DNA from: JAFKFJ01 sp963786445
Lineage (GTDB): Bacteria > Pseudomonadota > Alphaproteobacteria > Acetobacterales > Acetobacteraceae
Length of the DNA stretch: 64,000 bases
Assembly (NCBI GenBank): GCA_963786445.1
Contig: CAWAZU010000039.1
Coordinates: forward strand, 186,001 to 250,000
Direction of reading: 5' to 3'
In this document: positions 1 to 8,880 of the stretch, one piece after another
Layout of the letters: each line of letters opens with the position of its first letter
Position numbering within the stretch: the stretch's first letter is position 1
Made by a program: the position numbers and the translations under genes
Notes under the pieces: model-generated
Told to the model about the DNA's origin: nothing
The model's database searches: none
What the model saw: the letters and a program-made list of their open reading frames with translations, nothing else

Positions 1-166
1 GCGGGACCGGCCGGTGCCGTGCAGTTTATTTCGTCGGACATTTGTGCAGCGCACAATTGTTCCCGGCGTGCCGGCGCGCCGCCCGAGACTGGCGGAGGGC
101 GCGGCGGGACGGTAGGGTCCGCGCCGCGCCCGGCCGATCCGGGATTTTCTCACCGATGGACCGCTC

Positions 167-1471
167 ATGCGCCTCTCGCACACGCTTGCCCCCACGCTGA
201 AGGAAACGCCGGCGGAGGCGCAGATCGTCTCGCACCGGCTGATGCTGCGCGCCGGCCTGGTGCGGCAGACTGCCGCCGGCATCTATGCGTGGCTGCCGCT
301 CGGCTGGCGGGTGCTGCACAACATCGAGCAGATCGTGCGCGAGGAGCAGGACGCGGTCGGCGCGCAGGAAATGCTGATGCCGACCATCCAGCCGGCCGAG
401 CTTTGGCGGCAGAGCGGACGCTATGACGCCTACGGGCCGGAGATGCTGCGCATCAGGGACCGCCACGAGCGCGACATGCTGTACGGCCCGACCAACGAGG
501 AGATGATCACCGACCTCTTCCGCCAGTCGGTGAAGTCGTATCGCGAGCTGCCGCAGATGCTCTACCACATCCAGTGGAAGTTCCGCGACGAGATGCGGCC
601 GCGCTTCGGCGTCATGCGCGGGCGCGAATTCCTGATGAAGGACGCTTACAGCTTCGATCTCGACTACGCCGGTGCGGTGGTCAGCTACCGGCGCATGATG
701 CTGGCCTATATGCGCACGTTCCAGCGGCTCGGCGTCAACGCGATCCCGATGGAGGCCGAGAGCGGGCCGATCGGCGGCAATCTCAGCCACGAATTCATCA
801 TCCTCGCCCCGACCGGCGAGAGCCGCGTGTGGTACGACGCGGCGTTCGAGCGCATGGATTATTCGTCGGGCGCGGTCTCGCACGAATCCGAGGCCGATCT
901 CGAACGGTTCTTCCTGGCGATGACGACGCCCTACGCCGCGACCGACGAGAAGCACGACGAGGCCGCCTGGGCGCGCGTGGCGGAGAAGCGCGAAGGGCGC
1001 GGCATCGAGGTCGGCCACATTTTTTACTTCGGCACGAAATACAGCGCCCCGCTCAGCCTGACCGTCGCCGGGCGCGACGGTGCGCCGGTGGCGCCGCACA
1101 TGGGCAGCTACGGCGTCGGCGTATCGCGGCTGGTCGGCGCGCTGATCGAGGCGTTCCACGACGACGCCGGCATCAAATGGCCCGACGCGGTGGCGCCGTT
1201 CCGCGCCGCCATCCTCAACCTGAAAGTCGGCGATGCCAACTGCGACCGGCTGTGCGAGGACATCTACGCGAAACTCCGCGGCAGCGCGCTCTACGACGAC
1301 CGCGACGAGCGGGCGGGCGTGAAATTCGCCGATGCCGACCTGATGGGCCATCCGTGGCAGATCGTGATCGGCCCGCGCGGCGCGGCGACCGGCACGATCG
1401 AGCTGAAGCGACGCGCCACCGGCGAGCGGCAGGAACTCGGCATCGACGCGGCGCTCGCGCAGATCGGTTAG
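167..1471 (+). CDS. proS: Prolyl-tRNA synthetase
   Basis: A 434-residue class II aminoacyl-tRNA synthetase that charges tRNA-Pro in the cytoplasm. The N-terminal catalytic core holds the motif 2 region (FRDEMRPRFGVMRGREF, about residues 140-156) and motif 3 (GSYGVGVSRL, about 313-322). An anticodon-binding domain fills the last 100 residues. The length fits the short alphaproteobacterial form without the editing insertion found in the roughly 570-residue E. coli enzyme. The ATG at 167 begins the conserved MRLSHTLAPTLKE block. The stop at 1471 is directly followed by the ATG of lolE, so proS probably heads a proS-lolED-dnaE operon. Confidence 0.97.
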   Translation: MRLSHTLAPTLKETPAEAQIVSHRLMLRAGLVRQTAAGIYAWLPLGWRVLHNIEQIVREEQDAVGAQEMLMPTIQPAELWRQSGRYDAYGPEMLRIRDRHERDMLYGPTNEEMITDLFRQSVKSYRELPQMLYHIQWKFRDEMRPRFGVMRGREFLMKDAYSFDLDYAGAVVSYRRMMLAYMRTFQRLGVNAIPMEAESGPIGGNLSHEFIILAPTGESRVWYDAAFERMDYSSGAVSHESEADLERFFLAMTTPYAATDEKHDEAAWARVAEKREGRGIEVGHIFYFGTKYSAPLSLTVAGRDGAPVAPHMGSYGVGVSRLVGALIEAFHDDAGIKWPDAVAPFRAAILNLKVGDANCDRLCEDIYAKLRGSALYDDRDERAGVKFADADLMGHPWQIVIGPRGAATGTIELKRRATGERQELGIDAALAQIG

Positions 1472-2722
1472 ATGTTCGGCCCCTTCGAGCGAATGGTCGC
1501 CGCCCGCTACCTGCGCGCGCGCCGCGGCGAGCGGTTCGTTTCCGTCATCGCCATTTTCTCACTGGTCGGCATCGCGCTCGGCGTGGCCACGCTGATCATC
1601 GTGATGAGCGTGATGAACGGGTTCCGCCAGGAACTGCTCGCACGCATCCTCGGTCTCAACGGCCATCTCGGCATCTACGCGGTCGGCGAACCGCTGCACG
1701 ACTACGACGCCATCGCGGGCCGCGTGAGGGGACTGCCGGGCGTCGTTGCGGCGATGCCGATGGTGGAGGGGCAGGCGCTGCTGACCGGCGATCACGGCGG
1801 CGCCTATGGCGGCATCGTGCGCGGCATGCGGCAGGCCGATCTGCGCGCGCTGCGCGAGGTGGGCGACCACATCGTCGCCGGCAGCCTCGCCAATTTCAAG
1901 GGCGACGATGCCGCGGCGATCGGCGTCGGCCTCGCCGAGCAACTGCAGATCGGCGTCGGCGGCAAGGTCACGCTGGTCTCGCCGCAGGGATCGGCAACGG
2001 TGTTCGGCACCGTGCCGCGCATCCGCTCCTACACCGTCGCCGCGATCTTCCAGGTCGGATTCAACCAGGCCGACACCAGCTTCGTCTATCTGCCGCTGGA
2101 GGCGGCGCAGATTTTCTTCAAACAGCGCGATGCCGTCACGCAGATCGAGGTGATGGTCAAGGACCCGGACGCCGTCGGCGCCGTCAACCGCGAGATCCGC
2201 ACCGCGCTTGCCGGGCTGCCGGCGCGCGTGATCGACTGGACGCAGAGCAACAACAGCCTGTTCACCGCGGTCAAGGTGGAGCGGAACGTGATGTTCCTGA
2301 TCCTGACGCTGATCATCCTGGTCGCCGCGTTCAACGTGATCTCCAGCCTGATCATGATGGTGAAGGACAAGACGCGCGATATCGCCGTGCTGCGCACGAT
2401 GGGCGCGACGTCGGGTGCGATCCTGCGCATCTTCCTGATGTGCGGTGCCTTCGTCGGCGTTGCCGGCACGCTGGTCGGCGCCGCGATCGGCATCGTGTTC
2501 TGCTTCAACATCGACACGCTGCAGCACTGGCTGGAACGCCTGACCGGCACCAACCTGTTCAATCCGGAAGTGTATTTCCTTTCCCAGCTGCCCGCCGTGG
2601 TGGACTGGCGCGAGGTCGGGCAGGTGATCGCGATGGCGCTCGGCCTGTCGCTGCTGGCGACGCTGTATCCGAGCTGGCGGGCCGCGCGCACCGATCCCGT
2701 CGAGGCACTGCGCCATGAGTGA
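1472..2722 (+). CDS. lolE: Lipoprotein-releasing ABC transporter permease (LolC/LolE family)
   Basis: A 416-residue inner-membrane permease of the Lol system, which extracts outer-membrane lipoproteins from the inner membrane for hand-over to LolA. It has the family layout: an N-terminal membrane segment (about residues 20-42, in SVIAIFSLVGIALGVATLII), a large periplasmic domain, and three C-terminal membrane segments in an FtsX-type module (MMVKDKTRDIAVLRTMGA precedes one). Only one permease gene is present, as usual in alphaproteobacteria, where a LolC/E-type homodimer is expected. It starts on the base after the proS stop and overlaps lolD by 8 bp, indicating translational coupling. Confidence 0.95.
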   Translation: MFGPFERMVAARYLRARRGERFVSVIAIFSLVGIALGVATLIIVMSVMNGFRQELLARILGLNGHLGIYAVGEPLHDYDAIAGRVRGLPGVVAAMPMVEGQALLTGDHGGAYGGIVRGMRQADLRALREVGDHIVAGSLANFKGDDAAAIGVGLAEQLQIGVGGKVTLVSPQGSATVFGTVPRIRSYTVAAIFQVGFNQADTSFVYLPLEAAQIFFKQRDAVTQIEVMVKDPDAVGAVNREIRTALAGLPARVIDWTQSNNSLFTAVKVERNVMFLILTLIILVAAFNVISSLIMMVKDKTRDIAVLRTMGATSGAILRIFLMCGAFVGVAGTLVGAAIGIVFCFNIDTLQHWLERLTGTNLFNPEVYFLSQLPAVVDWREVGQVIAMALGLSLLATLYPSWRAARTDPVEALRHE

Positions 2723-3392
2723 GACGCTGGTGCTGCGCGGCGTGGTGCGCACGTTCCGTTCCGGCGACGCGCCGCTGCCGGTGCTGCGCGGCGCCGACCT
2801 GACGCTCGCCGCGGGCGAGATCGTGGCGCTGGTGGCGCCCTCCGGCACCGGCAAATCGACGCTGCTGCATCTTGCGGGGCTGCTGGAGAAGCCGGATGGC
2901 GGGCAGGTCATCGTGCAGGGCCGCGATGCCGGTTCGCTGTCGGACGGCGAGCGCACTGCGGTACGGCGCGACTCGATCGGCTTCGTCTATCAGTCCCATC
3001 ACCTGCTGGGCGAGTTCACGGCACTGGAGAACGTGGTGTTGCCGCAAATGATCGCGGGACGGCGGCGGCGGGAGGCGGAGCGGGAGGCGATGATGCTGCT
3101 CGACGCACTCGGACTGGCGCCGCGGGCGGGACATCTGCCGGGGCGGCTGTCGGGCGGCGAGCAGCAGCGCGTTGCGATCGCGCGGGCGCTGGCGAACGCG
3201 CCGCAGGTGCTGCTGGCCGACGAGCCGACCGGCAACCTCGATGTCGGCACGGCCGCCGCGGTGTTCGATGCGTTGCTCGACGGCGTGCGCAACCACGGCG
3301 TCGCGGCGCTGATCGCGACGCACAACCCCGACCTGGCCGCGCGCATGGACCGTCGCGTGACGCTGCGCGAGGGCAAGGTGGTGGCGCTGTGA
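2715..3392 (+). CDS. lolD: Lipoprotein-releasing system ATP-binding protein LolD
   Basis: A 225-residue ABC ATPase that powers lipoprotein release together with the upstream permease. Visible motifs are the Walker A loop APSGTGKST (residues 41-49), where the usual first Gly is Ala, the ABC signature LSGGEQQ (145-151), Walker B VLLADE (165-170) and the switch His in IATHNPDLA. The length is typical for LolD. The ATG at 2715 lies inside the end of the permease gene, and the stop overlaps the GTG start of dnaE by 4 bp. Lipoprotein export is thus physically coupled to the replicative polymerase gene, an order I recall as common in alphaproteobacteria. Confidence 0.96.
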   Translation: MSETLVLRGVVRTFRSGDAPLPVLRGADLTLAAGEIVALVAPSGTGKSTLLHLAGLLEKPDGGQVIVQGRDAGSLSDGERTAVRRDSIGFVYQSHHLLGEFTALENVVLPQMIAGRRRREAEREAMMLLDALGLAPRAGHLPGRLSGGEQQRVAIARALANAPQVLLADEPTGNLDVGTAAAVFDALLDGVRNHGVAALIATHNPDLAARMDRRVTLREGKVVAL

Positions 3393-6300
3393 CGGCCCAC
3401 GCCGACTTCGTCCACCTGCGCGTCCATTCCAGCTACTCGCTGAGCGAGGGCGCGATCAAGGCGGAGAAGATCGCGGCACTCGCGCACGACGCGGCGATGC
3501 CGGCGGTCGCCATCGCCGACAGCGGCAATCTGTTCGGCGCGCTGGAGTTCAGCCAGGCCTGCGTGGCGAAAGGCGTGCAGCCGATCATCGGCTGCCAGAT
3601 CGCGCTGACGCGCGCCGACAACGCGAAACTGCCGCCGGAGCCGCTGGTGCTGTTGGCGCAGGATGCGACCGGCTTCGCCAATCTGCAATTTCTGTCGTCG
3701 GCAGGGTTTCTTGAGACCGAGCCGGGACTGAAGCCGCAGCTTGCTTTCGCGCGCATCGCCGAGCGCGCCGAAGGCTTGCTGCTGCTGACCGGCGGCACGC
3801 AAGGCGCGCTCGCCCGCATGCTCGCGGAGGGGCGCCGCGCCGAGGCGGAGCACCTGCTCGCCGCCATGGTCGAGGCGTTCGCGGATCGCGTCGCGGTCGA
3901 ACTGCATCGCCACGGCCTGCCGGTCGAGCAGGCGATCGAGCCGGGGCTGATCGCGCTGGCGGATGCGCGCGGCGTGCCGCTGGTCGCCACCAACGAGTGT
4001 TTCTTCGGGCGGCCGGAAATGCACGAAGCGCACGACGCGCTGCTGTGCATCGCCGAGGGAAGGCTGCTGGCCGACGAAGCACGGCGGCGTGTCACGGCGC
4101 AGCACTGGTTCAAGCCGGCACCGGCGATGCGCGCGCTGTTCGCCGATCTGCCGGACGCCTGCGACAACACGCTCGCGATCGCGCGGCGCTGCGCGGTGAT
4201 GGCGGAAACCCGCAAGCCGCTGCTGCCGGTTTGCCCAAAAGTGCGACCGGGCCAGAGCGAAGCCGAGACGGTGCGCGCGATGGCGCAGGAGGGCCTGGCG
4301 CGCCGGCTCGATGCGATGCAGGCCGACGCGGCGACAAACGCGCGCTACCAGGAGCGGCTGGCGTTCGAGCTCGGCGTGATCGCCGGCATGGGCTTCGCCG
4401 GCTACTTCCTGATCGTCGCCGACTTCATCCAGTGGGCCAAGGCGCAGGGCATTCCCGTCGGTCCCGGCCGCGGCTCCGGTGCCGGATCGGTCGCCGCCTG
4501 GGCGCTCACCATCACCGATCTCGATCCGCTGCGCTTCGACCTGCTGTTCGAGCGGTTCCTCAACCCCGAGCGCGTGTCGATGCCGGATTTCGACATCGAT
4601 TTCTGCCAGGACCGGCGCGACGAGGTGATCGCCTATGTGCGGCGCGAATACGGTGCCGATCGGGTGGCGCAGATCATCACGTTCGGCAAGCTGCAGGCGC
4701 GCGCCGCGGTGCGCGACGTGGGCCGCGTGCTCGGCCTGCCGTTCGGGCAGGTCAACAAGGTTGCCGAGCTGATCCCGAACAATCCCGCCAGGCCGGTCAC
4801 GCTGCAACAGGCGATCGAGGGCGAGCCGAAGCTGCAGCAGATGCGCACCGACGACGAGGGCATCCGCCGGCTGCTGGAGATCGCGCTGCAGCTGGAGGGC
4901 CTCTATCGCCATGCTTCGACCCACGCCGCCGGCGTGGTGATCGGCGACCGGCCGCTGATCGAGCTGGTCCCGATCTATCGCGATCCGCGCTCGGATTTTC
5001 TGGTCACGCAATACTCGATGAAATACGTCGAGCAGGCGGGGCTGGTGAAGTTCGATTTCCTTGGCCTGACCACGCTGACCATCCTGCAGCGCGGCGTGCG
5101 GCTGCTGGCGGCGCGGGGCATCGAAGTGGACCTGGACCGGCTGCCGCTCGACGACCGCGCCACCTACGAGATGCTGCAGCGTGGCGATGCCGCCGGGGTG
5201 TTCCAGTTCGAAGGCCAGGGCATGCGCGACGTGCTGCGCCAGATGCGCCCCGACCGCTTCGAGGACCTGATCGCCGGCGTGGCGCTCTACCGTCCCGGCC
5301 CGATGGCCAACATCCCGGCCTACTGCCAGCGCAAGCACGGCGAGACATGGCAGGCGCCGCACCCGGAGATTCACGACATCCTGGCCGAGACCTACGGCAT
5401 CATGGTCTACCAGGAACAGGTGATGCAGATCGCGCAGCGCATGGGCGGCTACAGCCTGGGTGCCGCCGACCTGCTGCGCCGCGCGATGGGCAAGAAGATC
5501 CGCGCCGAGATGGACGCGCAGCGCAAGACGTTCGTGGACGGCGCCGTGGGGCGCGGCATCGCCCCGGCGAAGGCCGAGGAAGTGTTCGACCTGATGGCCA
5601 AGTTTGCCGACTACGGCTTCAACAAGTCGCACGCGGCGGCCTATGCTCTGGTCGCCTACCAGACCGCGTGGATGAAGGCGAACCATCCGGTGGCGTTCCT
5701 CGCCGCCTGCATGAGCCTGGCGATGGGCAACACCGACCGGCTGGCCGCATTGCGGCAGGATGCGGGGCGCATGGGCATCCGCGTGCTGCCGCCCGACATC
5801 AACCGCTCCGCCGCCGATTTTTCCCTCGAACGCGACGAGACCGGGGCGCTCGGCATCCGCTACGCGCTGGCGGCGGTGAAGAAGGTCGGGCTGGCGGCGA
5901 TGCAGTCGCTGGTGGCGACGCGCGGCGATCGTCCGTTCGCCGATCTGGCCGACTTCGCCGCCCGCGTCGATCCGGCGCAGCTCAACCGCATGCAGATCGA
6001 GAATCTGGCGAAGGCCGGCGCGTTCGATGCGATCGACGGGAATCGTGCGTGCGTGTTCGCCGGCGCCGACGTGATTCTCCGCCGCGCGCAGTCCAGCGCG
6101 GAGGAGAAGACGAGCGGGCAGATCGGCCTGTTCGGCGGCGCGACGCCGGAGCCGCTGCGTCTGCAACAGACGCCGCCCTGGCCGGCGATGGATGCGCTCG
6201 GCTTCGAGGCGGAGGCGATCGGCTTTCATCTCACGTCGCACCCGCTGGACGCCTACGCCCAGACGCTGCGAAGATTGGATGTCGTGTCCAGCAACCTTCT

Positions 6301-6808
6301 GGAGCAGCGCGCGCAGTCCGGCGCGGCGCGCGTGCGGGTCGCCGGCACCGTCGTGTCGTCGAAGGAGCGCATCACCCGCACCGGCAGCCGCATGGCCTGG
6401 GTTCGCCTGTCGGACGGCGGCGGTTCCTACGAGGTCACGATGTTCAGCGAGGTGCTGTCGCGTGCGCGCGACCTGCTCGGCGAGGGGCAGTCGGTGGTGG
6501 TGACGGCCGACATCAGGCTGGAAGGCGAGACGCTGCGCATCACCGCCAACGACGTGGTGCCGCTCGACGAGGCGGCGCGCGCGGCGGGAGCGGGCATGCG
6601 CGTCTGGCTGGAACGCACCGAGGCGGTCGCGCATATCCGCACGCTGCTCGCACGCGAGGGGCGCGGGCGCGGCCGTGTCGTGCTGGTGCCGCGGCTCGGC
6701 GCGCAGCAGGACGTGGAGATCGCCCTGCCGGGCGGCTTCAACGTCTCGCCGCGGCTGGCGCAGGCGATGAAGCTGCTGCCCGGCGTTGCGCGCGTCGAGG
6801 ACATGTAG
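3389..6808 (+). CDS. dnaE: DNA polymerase III subunit alpha
   Basis: A 1139-residue replicative polymerase, the catalytic subunit of the Pol III holoenzyme. An N-terminal PHP domain opens with FVHLRVHSSYSLSEG. The C-family palm follows, with the GRGSGAGSVAAW motif (about residue 361) and the catalytic aspartate motif PDFDIDF (about 398-404). Further on come a helix-hairpin-helix segment and a C-terminal OB-fold near residues 970-1060. The start is a GTG in a GTGA overlap with the lolD stop. An ATP-grasp-free, DnaE1-like architecture and normal length point to the main replicase rather than the error-prone DnaE2, and no imuA/imuB genes are nearby. Confidence 0.96.
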   Translation: MTAHADFVHLRVHSSYSLSEGAIKAEKIAALAHDAAMPAVAIADSGNLFGALEFSQACVAKGVQPIIGCQIALTRADNAKLPPEPLVLLAQDATGFANLQFLSSAGFLETEPGLKPQLAFARIAERAEGLLLLTGGTQGALARMLAEGRRAEAEHLLAAMVEAFADRVAVELHRHGLPVEQAIEPGLIALADARGVPLVATNECFFGRPEMHEAHDALLCIAEGRLLADEARRRVTAQHWFKPAPAMRALFADLPDACDNTLAIARRCAVMAETRKPLLPVCPKVRPGQSEAETVRAMAQEGLARRLDAMQADAATNARYQERLAFELGVIAGMGFAGYFLIVADFIQWAKAQGIPVGPGRGSGAGSVAAWALTITDLDPLRFDLLFERFLNPERVSMPDFDIDFCQDRRDEVIAYVRREYGADRVAQIITFGKLQARAAVRDVGRVLGLPFGQVNKVAELIPNNPARPVTLQQAIEGEPKLQQMRTDDEGIRRLLEIALQLEGLYRHASTHAAGVVIGDRPLIELVPIYRDPRSDFLVTQYSMKYVEQAGLVKFDFLGLTTLTILQRGVRLLAARGIEVDLDRLPLDDRATYEMLQRGDAAGVFQFEGQGMRDVLRQMRPDRFEDLIAGVALYRPGPMANIPAYCQRKHGETWQAPHPEIHDILAETYGIMVYQEQVMQIAQRMGGYSLGAADLLRRAMGKKIRAEMDAQRKTFVDGAVGRGIAPAKAEEVFDLMAKFADYGFNKSHAAAYALVAYQTAWMKANHPVAFLAACMSLAMGNTDRLAALRQDAGRMGIRVLPPDINRSAADFSLERDETGALGIRYALAAVKKVGLAAMQSLVATRGDRPFADLADFAARVDPAQLNRMQIENLAKAGAFDAIDGNRACVFAGADVILRRAQSSAEEKTSGQIGLFGGATPEPLRLQQTPPWPAMDALGFEAEAIGFHLTSHPLDAYAQTLRRLDVVSSNLLEQRAQSGAARVRVAGTVVSSKERITRTGSRMAWVRLSDGGGSYEVTMFSEVLSRARDLLGEGQSVVVTADIRLEGETLRITANDVVPLDEAARAAGAGMRVWLERTEAVAHIRTLLAREGRGRGRVVLVPRLGAQQDVEIALPGGFNVSPRLAQAMKLLPGVARVEDM

Positions 6809-6819
6809 GGGAGGGCAGG

Positions 6820-8244
6820 GTGCCGTCGCCGATCGCCGACAACGATCCGCTGGTTGCGGCCGCGCGCGCCGCGGCGGAGCGCGCCTACGCACGCTACTCG
6901 CGGTTTCGCGTCGGCGGCGATGGCCGCGCGACGGCGCGGCTCGCGCTGCCGCTGGTGGCCGGGCAGCTCTCGGCCATCGGGATGAACACGGTCGATGTCG
7001 TGCTGGCGGGGCATATCGGCGCCGAGGTGCTGGGGGCGGTCGCGGTCGGCACGGCGCTGTTCCACCTCGCCAACGTGACCGCGATCGGCGTCAACGCGGC
7101 GCTGTCGCCCTCGGTGGCGCAGCTCGACGGCGCGCGGCGGCGCGGCGAGGTCGGGCCGCTGTTCCGCCAGGGGCTGCTGATCGCGCTGGCGCTCGGGCTG
7201 GTGCTGGCGGCGTATGTCTGGTGGGGCGCGCCGGCGCTGGCGGGGCTGCTCGGGTTCGCGCCGGGGCTGGCGGCGACGGCGCGCGACTTCCTGCACGGGG
7301 TCGCTCCGGCGCTGCCGGCACTGTCGCTGTTCTACGCCTGCCGCGGCCTGTCGGAAGGGCTGGCGCTGCCGCGGCCGACGATGGCGTTCGGCGTGCTCGG
7401 CCTCGCGCTGCTGATCCCGCTCGGCTACGCGCTGATGTTCGGCGCGGCCGGGCTGCCGGCGCTGGGCGCGCTGGGCTGCGGCATCGCCACCAGCATCGTG
7501 TGCTGGGTGCAGGTGGGCGGGTTCGCCGCCTTCCTGCTGGTCTCGCACCGCTATCGCGGGCTGGGCTGGCACGCCGGCGCGTGGCGGCCCGATCCGCCGG
7601 CCATTGCCGGTCTGCTGCGCATCGGGCTGCCGATGGCGGTGAGCATGCTGCTGGAGAGCAGCATGTTCAGCGGCGCCGGGCTGGCGATCGGCACGCTCGG
7701 CGCGGCGGCGGCGGCGAGCCATCAGGTGGCGCTGAACGTCGCCGCCTTCGCGTTCATGGTGCCGCTCGGCATTTCGCTCGCGGTGACGGTGCGCGTCGGG
7801 CAGGCGGCGGGGCGCGGCGATGCGGCCGGCGTGCGGCGGGCGGGGACCAGCGGGTTCGCCTTCGTGCTGGTGGTGCAGACGATCTCCGGCGCGCTGATGC
7901 TGGGGTTTCCGGGGGCGATCGCGTCGCTCTACACGCAGGATGCGGCGGTGCATGACGGGGCGGTGACGCTGCTGCGCCTCGCGGGCGTCTTTCAGCTCTC
8001 CGACGGAATGCAGGCGGCGGCGAGCGGGGCGTTGCGCGGGCTGAGGGACACCCGCGTGCCGATGCTGATCACCGCGATCGCCTATTGGGGCGTGGGCATG
8101 CCGCTGGCGCTGGCGCTCGCGTTCGGCGCGGGGTGGCAGGCGCCGGGCATGTGGTGCGGGCTGATCGCCGGGCTGACCGTCGCGGCGGCGCTGCTCACCC
8201 GGCGGTTCTTTGCGCTGGCGCGGCGGCTGGCGCGCGCGGTCTGA
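6820..8244 (+). CDS. MATE family efflux transporter with a cytidine-deaminase-like N-terminal leader
   Basis: A 474-residue multidrug and toxin extrusion exporter of the NorM type. Membrane-spanning sequence begins at LALPLVAGQLSAIG (about residue 41) and gives roughly 12 segments in two halves, with the family pattern AGHIGAEVLGAVAVGT. The first 33 residues do not belong to this family. They read like the start of cytidine deaminase, including RAYARYSRFRVG, which matches the Cdd motif AYxPYSxFxVG. A Shine-Dalgarno run (GGGGAGGG at 6807-6814) sits just before the GTG at 6820, supporting translation from the Cdd-like start. It follows dnaE by 11 bp and converges on the next gene with no gap. 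Confidence 0.85.
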   Translation: MPSPIADNDPLVAAARAAAERAYARYSRFRVGGDGRATARLALPLVAGQLSAIGMNTVDVVLAGHIGAEVLGAVAVGTALFHLANVTAIGVNAALSPSVAQLDGARRRGEVGPLFRQGLLIALALGLVLAAYVWWGAPALAGLLGFAPGLAATARDFLHGVAPALPALSLFYACRGLSEGLALPRPTMAFGVLGLALLIPLGYALMFGAAGLPALGALGCGIATSIVCWVQVGGFAAFLLVSHRYRGLGWHAGAWRPDPPAIAGLLRIGLPMAVSMLLESSMFSGAGLAIGTLGAAAAASHQVALNVAAFAFMVPLGISLAVTVRVGQAAGRGDAAGVRRAGTSGFAFVLVVQTISGALMLGFPGAIASLYTQDAAVHDGAVTLLRLAGVFQLSDGMQAAASGALRGLRDTRVPMLITAIAYWGVGMPLALALAFGAGWQAPGMWCGLIAGLTVAAALLTRRFFALARRLARAV

Positions 8245-8736
8245 TCAGTGCGCGTCCGAGGCGCGCTGCACGCGATCGACCAGCGCGATGCCGATCGCCG
8301 AGACCACGAACACCAGCTGCACCCCCGCCAGCATCAGCAGTTGCCGGCCCGGCTGGTTTTGCAGGAACAGGCGCAGCAGCTGGATCATCGAGATCAGGGT
8401 CACGGCGACGGCGACCTTGACCTTGACGCTGCCGGAATCGAGCTTGCCGAGCCATTCCGGCCGCCCGCCCGCCGGCACCTCGATGCGCGAGATGAAGCTC
8501 TCGTAGGAGGAGATCGCGACCATGACCATCAGGTTGGCGAGCAGCACGAGGTCGAGCAGCGCACACAGCAGCAGCACCAGGTCGATGTCGCTGCGGCTGG
8601 CGAAATCCGCGACGATGTGCGCGAGCTCGCGCCCGACCATCGCGTAGATGACCAGCACCGTCGCGATCAGCGCCAGATACAGCGGCAGCAGCAGCCAGCG
8701 CAGCCCGAGCACCAGGGTCTCGATCAGGCGATCCAT
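8245..8736 (-). CDS. UPF0114 (YqhA-like) integral membrane protein
   Basis: A 163-residue inner-membrane protein with three to four hydrophobic segments (WLLLPLYLALIATVLVIYA near residue 14, then LVLLLCALLDLVLLANLMVMV, then segments near 110 and 135). The motifs VAISSYESFISRIE and KLDSGSVKVKVAVAV are typical of the UPF0114 family. The function is unknown. The stop codon abuts that of the MATE gene, so the two genes converge with no space for a separate terminator. The start at 8736 gives the conserved MDRLIETLVLGLRW opening. A 144-bp divergent region separates it from the alcohol dehydrogenase. Confidence 0.88.
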   Translation of the reverse strand: MDRLIETLVLGLRWLLLPLYLALIATVLVIYAMVGRELAHIVADFASRSDIDLVLLLCALLDLVLLANLMVMVAISSYESFISRIEVPAGGRPEWLGKLDSGSVKVKVAVAVTLISMIQLLRLFLQNQPGRQLLMLAGVQLVFVVSAIGIALVDRVQRASDAH

Positions 8737-8880
8737 GAAGGCTCCGTCGGTTGCGTGGCGCTTGGGTTCGTAGGCAACCCTCGGCCGCTTGTCACGCAAT
8801 CGCAGCCCTCTTGCACGCTGGCCCACGGACGGCGAAGGATTGCGCTTCGCGCTGCGCCGCAACCCTGCCGAGGCCGCCCC

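Noticed and set aside
26..1351. Long minus-strand frame opposite proS (and similar frames opposite dnaE, lolE, fliF)
   Set aside because: Open antisense frames are expected in such GC-rich genes; translations show no family motifs.
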